From Planctomycetota bacterium (GTDB lineage Bacteria; Planctomycetota; Planctomycetia; Planctomycetales; Planctomycetaceae): a stretch of DNA of 39,400 nucleotides. The stretch's first letter is position 1; every line of letters begins with the position of its first letter. A model generated the notes under the pieces. It searched no databases. It saw only the letters and a program-made list of their open reading frames with translations, and had not been told where the DNA came from. The stretch covers positions 1 through 39,400 of the forward strand of contig QQVO01000011.1 of assembly GCA_003388505.1 (NCBI GenBank), written 5' to 3'. Shown here in pieces: positions 34,701 to 39,400 of the stretch. The translations under genes were made by a program, and so were the position numbers.

Positions 34701-34813
34701 AACCCGTGCCGTTCATCCCACTGACGAAAGATCAGCAGGCCGCCGTCACTGGAAATCTCTTCCTCGACCGGCTCCACGGAATTTGGCTTCGGCGAGAAAA
34801 AATCGAATCGCAA
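34691..34813 (-). pseudogene. IS1380-family transposase, N-terminal fragment
   Basis: The frame starting at 34813 gives MRFDFFSPKPNSVEPVEEE, then ISSDGGLLIFRQWDERHGFT and AGFAERPEP. The V-x-EEEISSDGGLLI-x-RQ-x-DE segment and the following GFTAGFA are the N-terminal signature of IS1380-type DDE transposases. Similarity ends after about 41 residues and a stop follows soon (frame to 34631). None of the catalytic core remains, so this is an immobile remnant. Confidence 0.65.
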
Positions 34814-34995
34814 CTGTCAGACATCCTGTACACTCATCGCGAGCCTCCGAGCGTCAAAGGAAACGGTTGTGTCCCGACTCCAGAGATGCCCCCGAACGCT
34901 CCTCTGACTGCCGAACCCATCAATAATCCGGGCCAGGCTTGTCGTCGGTCCGCCCGCATCAAAGTTCGCCGTCCCTTGTTCAGCGCGATCTCTCC

Positions 34996-35568
34996 ATGAT
35001 TGTCGTGGTCTCCGGGCTGCCGCGTTCCGGCACATCGCTGATGATGCAGATGCTGGAGGCGGGCGGACTGCCGGTGCTGACCGACAACAAGCGGAAAGCA
35101 GACGTTCACAATCCGCGCGGATATTACGAATACGAGAAGGTCAAGCGCCTGACGACCGACAACACCTGGTTGCCCGAGGCCGAGGGGATGGCGGTCAAGG
35201 TCGTCTCGTTGTTGTTGTACGAACTGCCGGACGATCTCGACTATCGCGTGATCTTCATGCGCCGACGTCTTGCGGAAGTTCTTCGCTCCCAGCGCAGAAT
35301 GCTGTCAGCGCAGGCGAGGGGTGGCCCTGATGATGACGCGATGCGACAACATTTCGAACGGCACCTCCGCGAACTCCGGAAATGGGCCGTTGAGAAATCG
35401 AATATTCACTGGTTCGATGTGAACTTTCACGAAGTGATCGCAACTCCGGCTTCGATCGCGCAAAACATCTCGAAGTTCCTTGGTCGACAACTCGACGAAC
35501 AAGCCATGGCAGCGTCCGTCGACCCTGCTCTTCACCGGCAGATTGTGGACGACGATCGCGGTCGCTGA
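34996..35568 (+). CDS. Sulfotransferase-family protein
   Basis: The 190-residue protein opens MIVVVSGLPRSGTSLMMQML, the PAPS 5'-phosphosulfate-binding loop of sulfotransferases, directly at the N-terminus. YRVIFMRRRLAEVLRSQRRML provides the Arg/Ser that bind the 3'-phosphate, and a helical region ending IHWFDVNFHEVIATP, then AQNISKFLG, matches the family's end. It is shorter than typical sulfotransferases (about 250-300) but has both PAPS signatures, and would transfer sulfate from PAPS to an unknown acceptor or act as a minimal relative. Planctomycetes have many. The ATG at 34996 is chosen because the P-loop strand starts immediately after it. Confidence 0.8.
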   Translation: MIVVVSGLPRSGTSLMMQMLEAGGLPVLTDNKRKADVHNPRGYYEYEKVKRLTTDNTWLPEAEGMAVKVVSLLLYELPDDLDYRVIFMRRRLAEVLRSQRRMLSAQARGGPDDDAMRQHFERHLRELRKWAVEKSNIHWFDVNFHEVIATPASIAQNISKFLGRQLDEQAMAASVDPALHRQIVDDDRGR

Positions 35569-35705
35569 GTCGATTTCCCCTTCAGAAGCTCCGGCCCGCG
35601 CTTCCGTCAATCCGCAGCCAAAAAGCCTTCGTGTTGCGCTTCGGTCGCCGCCCTCCATGGAGGCGGTTGCACGGAACAACTGAATCTCCTGCCGCAGGGT
35701 GTTCT

Positions 35706-36152
35706 TCATGCGCCGGCATGCGAGGCGACCGCCAGCACGATCGCGCTGCGCAGGGTCCACGCGATCGTGCGAACCCAGTTGGTCAAAACGAGACGCCGCA
35801 CGAGTTTGGTGGATCGCCCGGCGCTCAGCTTCCCATGCAGCGGCACCTGCAGCGCGGCCGTCGAGATCCAGATCACGAAGACGAGTCCAACGCCAACCCA
35901 CGCGTAGCCGATCGGAACAGTCCTGGGGCAGACGTAGATCAGCCCCACGGCCGATCCAGCTTCAATCAGCATCGCCGGAGCGACGGCCCAGGTGGTGAGC
36001 CGGCGATGCTGCACGGCGTAACGTGAAAACTCACCCCATCCGACTTCGGCCATCAGGGGGTAATGCACGATCTGCACGAACCAGATCACGCCGGTCATGT
36101 ACAGCGTCGATGCCAGTTGGGCGAAAACGACAAACGACTCGAGATTCGTCAT
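35706..36152 (-). CDS. Four-helix integral membrane protein of unknown function
   Basis: The 148-residue protein has four membrane helices (about 8-30, 52-72, 80-102 and 125-145), with conserved-looking IWFVQIVHYPLMAEVG and H-x-R-x-TTWAVAPAMLIEA in the first half. This form is seen in a conserved family of small membrane proteins; its function is unknown. It is divergent from the photolyase gene, separated by about 260 bases from a possible small frame. The region between (36153-36409) shows no named element. Confidence 0.7.
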   Translation of the reverse strand: MTNLESFVVFAQLASTLYMTGVIWFVQIVHYPLMAEVGWGEFSRYAVQHRRLTTWAVAPAMLIEAGSAVGLIYVCPRTVPIGYAWVGVGLVFVIWISTAALQVPLHGKLSAGRSTKLVRRLVLTNWVRTIAWTLRSAIVLAVASHAGA

Positions 36153-36409
36153 GATAGTCGGGCACTGTCAACTCGCGGCGACCGACACGGCTTGATCCGC
36201 CGTATCGCCGAATGCGGACGGTGAACCCATCGCTTGCCGCCCACGATTCGTCGAACCGGACACACGCGTCTTCTCCGCATCGGCAGCTCGGTCCGCATCG
36301 GTTGTAGACCTCTCGTGCGGAATGTCCCGTGGCCGCCTGGCCGGCATCTCAACCATTCGGAGACTTGCAGACGGTTGCTGGCGCGCTAGAACCCTCTTAC
36401 TGATCAAGT

Positions 36410-36532
36410 ATGGCCGAGAAGCGGCGCGGTGCGAAAGTCGGCCCTGCCCGCTTTCAGCTCAAGACGTCTCAACTCGTCGGCCGCGAACCGGGACGCCCCG
36501 CCGGCCCAGAAGAGCCACGATGCGCAATCTGA
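36410..36532 (+). CDS. Possible 40-residue basic micro-ORF overlapping phr start
   Basis: A short ATG frame encodes [20 protein letters not shown] and then [20 protein letters not shown]. Its stop overlaps the photolyase ATG (36520) by 13 bases, a layout used for translational coupling. There is no convincing ribosome site and no known family. It could be a leader peptide or simply an unused frame. Confidence 0.25.
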   Translation: MAEKRRGAKVGPARFQLKTSQLVGREPGRPAGPEEPRCAI

Positions 36533-38088
36533 TCCTCATTCTCGGCGATCAGCTCGATCACTCTTCGGAGGTCTTCCGCGATTTCGATCCCGATCAGGAC
36601 GCCGTCTGGATGGCCGAGGTCGAGGAAGAGGCGACGCACGTGTGGTGTCACAAGCTGCGGATCGCCTGTTTCTTCTCAGCCATGCGGCACTTCCGCGATG
36701 AGATTCGCGGCAAAGACCGCACAGTCCACTACCACGAACTGCAACGGCAGCGTTCGCGCGATCGCGGACGAAGCTTCGCCGAAATCCTGCAGAAGGACGC
36801 CGCGCGGCTGAAGCCGGAACGACTGGTTGCCGTTCGCCCCGGCGACTATCGCGTCCAGCACTCTATCCAGAAAACGGCAGACGACCTCGGTCTCGAACTC
36901 GCACTTCGACCCGACGCGCACTTCTACTGCTCGCCCGAGGAGTTTCAGGACTATGCCAAAGGGCGGAAAAGCCTGATCCTCGAGTACTTCTACCGCGAGA
37001 TGCGAAAACGGCACGGGGTACTTGTCGACGAAGAGGGGGAACCGACCGGCGGCCAGTGGAACTATGATCGCGAAAACCGCGAGAGTTTCGGGAGGGAAGG
37101 GCCCGCCGACTTGCCGAAGATCAAAACGTTTGAGCCCGACGCGATCACCAGAGACGTTCTGAAACTCGTTGAGTCGCGGTTTTCCGATCATCCCGGCCGG
37201 CTCGACCACTTCACCCTGCCGGTCACGCGAAAACAGGCCCAGGCGCATCTGTGGCATTTCATCAAGCACGGCCTGCCCGACTTCGGTCGCTGGGAGGACG
37301 CGATGTGGACCGATGAGCCGTTCCTGTATCACTCGCAACTCTCCGCCCCACTCAACCTCAAGCTGCTCAACCCTCGCGAATGCGTGACCGCAGCCGTCGC
37401 CGAGTACGAGGAGGGCCGAGCGCCGCTCAACAGTGTGGAGGGATTCGTGCGGCAGGTCCTCGGCTGGCGCGAGTTCATCCGCGGCGTCTACTGGCTCAAG
37501 ATGCCCGAATACATCGAACTCAACGCTCTCCAGCACACAGAGGATCTGCCGTCGTTCTTCTGGGACGGCGAAACGGAGATGAATTGCGTCCGCCAATCGA
37601 TGCAACATGTCCTGAATCACGGATACTCGCACCACATTCACCGGCTGATGGTCCTCGGGAATTTCGCACAGCTCTGGGGCGTCCATCCCCGCAAGTTCCA
37701 CGAATGGCACATGGCGATGTACCTCGACGCCGTCGACTGGGTCTCGCTGCCGAACACGCTCGGGATGAGCCAGTTCGGAGACGGCGGAATCGTCGGCACC
37801 AAGCCGTACTGCTCCTCCGGCAACTACATCAACAAGATGAGCAACTTCTGTCGCGACTGTCGTTTCGATTACCGGGAGCGAACCGGCGACGACGCCTGCC
37901 CGTTCACCACGCTGTACTGGGAATTTCTCGACCGGCACTCCGATCGACTGCAGAACAACCATCGAATGAACTTCGCCCTGGCCAACCTGGAACGGCTCAA
38001 GAACGACTCCGACGAGACGGCCGCGATTCACGACAGGGCCGAACACTTGCGATCATCCTGGAGTTTGCCCAAGCAAAACGGAGAGTGA
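36520..38088 (+). CDS. Iron-sulfur (6-4) photolyase/cryptochrome (PhrB/CryB-like)
   Basis: A 522-residue flavoprotein of the FeS-BCP/CryPro class, which repairs (6-4) photoproducts or senses light with FAD and a ribolumazine-type antenna. The N-terminus [14 protein letters not shown] is characteristic. The C-terminal FAD domain has [38 protein letters not shown] and NKMSNFC. Cluster cysteines are Cys356, Cys444, Cys447 and Cys460, each exactly six positions beyond the C350/C438/C441/C454 set of Agrobacterium PhrB, so the 4Fe-4S cluster is expected. The start at 36520 is preferred over the open frame to 36322 because all relatives begin at this strand. It is followed by convergent and divergent genes (YbaN-like and SRPBCC) often found near photolyases. 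Confidence 0.92.
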   Translation: MRNLILILGDQLDHSSEVFRDFDPDQDAVWMAEVEEEATHVWCHKLRIACFFSAMRHFRDEIRGKDRTVHYHELQRQRSRDRGRSFAEILQKDAARLKPERLVAVRPGDYRVQHSIQKTADDLGLELALRPDAHFYCSPEEFQDYAKGRKSLILEYFYREMRKRHGVLVDEEGEPTGGQWNYDRENRESFGREGPADLPKIKTFEPDAITRDVLKLVESRFSDHPGRLDHFTLPVTRKQAQAHLWHFIKHGLPDFGRWEDAMWTDEPFLYHSQLSAPLNLKLLNPRECVTAAVAEYEEGRAPLNSVEGFVRQVLGWREFIRGVYWLKMPEYIELNALQHTEDLPSFFWDGETEMNCVRQSMQHVLNHGYSHHIHRLMVLGNFAQLWGVHPRKFHEWHMAMYLDAVDWVSLPNTLGMSQFGDGGIVGTKPYCSSGNYINKMSNFCRDCRFDYRERTGDDACPFTTLYWEFLDRHSDRLQNNHRMNFALANLERLKNDSDETAAIHDRAEHLRSSWSLPKQNGE

Positions 38089-38139
38089 ACCGGCAGTTCG
38101 ATCTTCGGTCATGACCGGGAGGCGGCGTCGAACTGCCCG

Positions 38140-38607
38140 TTATACGGGTTCATTCCGATCCTGATCGGGCGGCGTTGCTCGCGGAAGCCGGAGAACGACG
38201 ACGATGCCGATGGCGGCGAGCAGAACCACCCCCAGCGCGGGAGCAGGCGAGAGCCCGGAGACGACAATCGTAATGGCGACCGCGAGCACGACAAAGAGGA
38301 TCGCTTTCATCTTTACATGCGGCTGCACTCCGCCGTGGACCTGCCAGTCCACGAGGATCGGTCCGACGAACCGGGATCGCAGCAGCGCGGCGTTCAGTCG
38401 CGGGGAGCACCGGGCGAGAAAGAAACTCGTCAGCAGCAGGAATGGCGTCGCCGGCAGTCCCGGCAGCACAGCCCCCAGAACTCCCAGAACGAAGAAGAAT
38501 CCGGCCAGAATCAGGAACAGCAGCCTTCCGCCCCGCCGCTTTGACGGCGCACGAGGTTCGCTCGCAGGCAAAGTCCGGGTCGAGGGGGCGTCTGAGTCGT
38601 GAGACAT
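38140..38607 (-). CDS. YbaN-like DUF454 membrane protein
   Basis: The 155-residue protein resembles YbaN/DUF454. A basic N-terminal tail leads to LLFLILAGFFFVLGVLGAVLPGLPATPFLLLTSFFLARCSPR, in which VLGxxGxxLPGLPxTPFLLL is the hallmark. Two more helices follow (AILFVVLAVAITIVVSGL; ALGVVLLAAIGIVVVLRL). Function is unknown. The start at 38605-38607 is taken because an upstream frame of 64 residues has no family match. It is divergent from the SRPBCC gene with a 69-base shared promoter gap. Confidence 0.8.
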   Translation of the reverse strand: MSHDSDAPSTRTLPASEPRAPSKRRGGRLLFLILAGFFFVLGVLGAVLPGLPATPFLLLTSFFLARCSPRLNAALLRSRFVGPILVDWQVHGGVQPHVKMKAILFVVLAVAITIVVSGLSPAPALGVVLLAAIGIVVVLRLPRATPPDQDRNEPV

Positions 38608-38676
38608 CCAACAGATTCCGGCCCTTTGCGTGCACAATCGTAGCGAAACGAAATCGCAACACCGATCATCCGCATC

Positions 38677-39132
38677 ATGCCAGTTTTCGACTACCGGTTC
38701 ACCGTCAACGCCTCCCTGCAGCAAGTGCGGGATTTCCATGCAGACACCCGCGCCCTCAAGATTCTCACGCCCCCTCCCACATTTGTTCAACTCCACCACG
38801 TGGAACCGCTGGCCGAGGGATCCCGGTCAACGTTCACGTTGTGGGTCGGACCGCTTCCGCTCCAATGGACCGCCGTGCACCACGGCGTGAGTCTCTACGG
38901 CTTTACCGACGTCCTCGCCGACGGACCGGCTGCAAAGTGGGAACACACCCATACCTTCACATCGATCAACCCCGAACAGACGCAGGTCGAGGAACATGTC
39001 GAGTATGAGCACAAGCGCGGATTCTGGGGAATGGTCACCCGCCTGCTGTTCGCCCGGCCGAACCTGTTTCTGATGTTCACCTACAGAAAATTCGCCACGC
39101 GACGCAGCCTCCGCCACAAGTCGTCGGAGTGA
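38677..39132 (+). CDS. SRPBCC-family ligand-binding protein
   Basis: The 151-residue protein begins MPVFDYRFTVNASLQQVRDF, followed by HADTRALKILTPPPTFVQLH and later WTAVHHGVSLYGFTDVLADG. This is the START/Bet v1-like SRPBCC pattern in which a strand, a short helix pair (the binding-pocket gate) and a curved sheet form a hydrophobic cavity. A single-domain member with no signal peptide or membrane helix. The ligand is unknown. In many bacteria such SRPBCC genes sit near photolyase and TIGR01777 epimerase genes; here the photolyase is 590 bases away. Confidence 0.8.
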   Translation: MPVFDYRFTVNASLQQVRDFHADTRALKILTPPPTFVQLHHVEPLAEGSRSTFTLWVGPLPLQWTAVHHGVSLYGFTDVLADGPAAKWEHTHTFTSINPEQTQVEEHVEYEHKRGFWGMVTRLLFARPNLFLMFTYRKFATRRSLRHKSSE

Positions 39133-39233
39133 TCGCTGCGTCGCCGCGATGAAACGCTGCCGGCGCTAACCCAAGTTCGCCAGTTGTCGATGTAAGTTGT
39201 TGTGGCGCAATGGGAGGCGGGGTGATTTTTCCA

Positions 39234-39400
39234 CTACAGGTCTTCGATTTGTTTGAGCGACGAGGGGAGCGTGAGGTTCAGGTGGTGGAGCAGGATTGCT
39301 TGGTGGTCGGTCGGTTTGGTGACGCAGCGTTTGCGGATCTGGATGCCGGATTTCGTGGGGAGAATGACGTCGATGCTACGAATGTGGGAGAGTTCTTCCA
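39234..39400 (-). CDS. Transposase C-terminus, IS4/IS1634-like (partial)
   Basis: The gene enters from beyond the right edge of the window. The visible 55 residues contain ELSHIRSIDVILPTKSGIQI, then RKRCVTKPTDHQAILLHHLN and LTLPSSLKQIEDL. The SIDV-x-LPT-x-SG-x-x-IRKRCVT-P-x-x-x-QA-x-LL ending is that of IS4/IS1634-type DDE transposases. The stop is TAG at 39234-39236. Whether the element is complete cannot be seen here. No terminal inverted repeat is evident in 39133-39233. Confidence 0.75.
   Translation of the reverse strand, partial: EELSHIRSIDVILPTKSGIQIRKRCVTKPTDHQAILLHHLNLTLPSSLKQIEDL

Noticed and set aside
34432-34724. Plus-strand open frames over the IS1380 debris
   Set aside because: They are antisense to sequence with recognisable transposase and protein-end features and have no domain or ribosome site.
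1-39400. CRISPR arrays, tRNA or rRNA genes
   Set aside because: No regularly spaced direct repeats, cloverleaf-like segments or rRNA-like sequence were noticed. The repeats seen are single dispersed or inverted units.

Overview
The window looks like chromosome of a GC-rich member of the Planctomycetota. The signs are a DUF1559 prepilin-like protein, two Ser/Thr kinases of the planctomycete type, an NPCBM-domain protein paired with a secreted terpene-cyclase-fold protein, a Tyr/Gln/Val-rich secreted protein, many genes without a clear Shine-Dalgarno site, and several families of short intergenic repeats. I see no rRNA, tRNA or CRISPR array.

Region by region: 1-1900 (minus strand) is a decayed polymorphic-toxin tail, a nucleic-acid-deaminase-like tip broken by a frameshift, followed by two unrecognised small genes that sit where immunity genes usually sit. 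2325-15250 is mostly plus strand: a secreted planctomycete protein, a possible His-rich micro-ORF, a lipoprotein redoxin, a membrane Ser/Thr kinase, acetyl-CoA synthetase, a GspE/PilB-like ATPase with broken Walker motifs, a Gfo/Idh/MocA oxidoreductase (minus), a Cys-rich small lipoprotein, a CDF zinc transporter, an amidohydrolase and a DUF1559 protein. 15268-22406 is minus strand: a kinase with a pseudo-receiver tail ahead of epmA, then a secreted cyclase-fold protein, an NPCBM protein and nagA as a likely operon, and a lipoprotein. 22714-26025 holds a membrane-anchored PRXL2-like redoxin, a DUF1475 protein and an antiporter fused to a PTS EIIA domain.

26488-31972 is the most interesting part. 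A PfkB-like/AAA+ ATPase is followed by a SLOG protein with four membrane segments of SLATT type. A convergent gene has a nucleoside-deoxyribosyltransferase-like (TIR-like) N-terminus. Together they look like a nucleotide-sensing, membrane-effector conflict system whose exact composition I do not recognise. After it come a DUF4914 PEPCK-like protein, IS1380 debris joined to an orphan gene end, a short sulfotransferase, a membrane protein, an iron-sulfur (6-4) photolyase/cryptochrome, a YbaN-like protein, an SRPBCC protein and the C-terminus of an IS4/IS1634-type transposase running off the window.

A ~104-bp repeat occurs three times. Each copy lies at or just past a stop codon, in the same orientation relative to that gene, and in two cases it supplies the stop codon. 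Functions are assigned from motifs read by eye; no database search was run.
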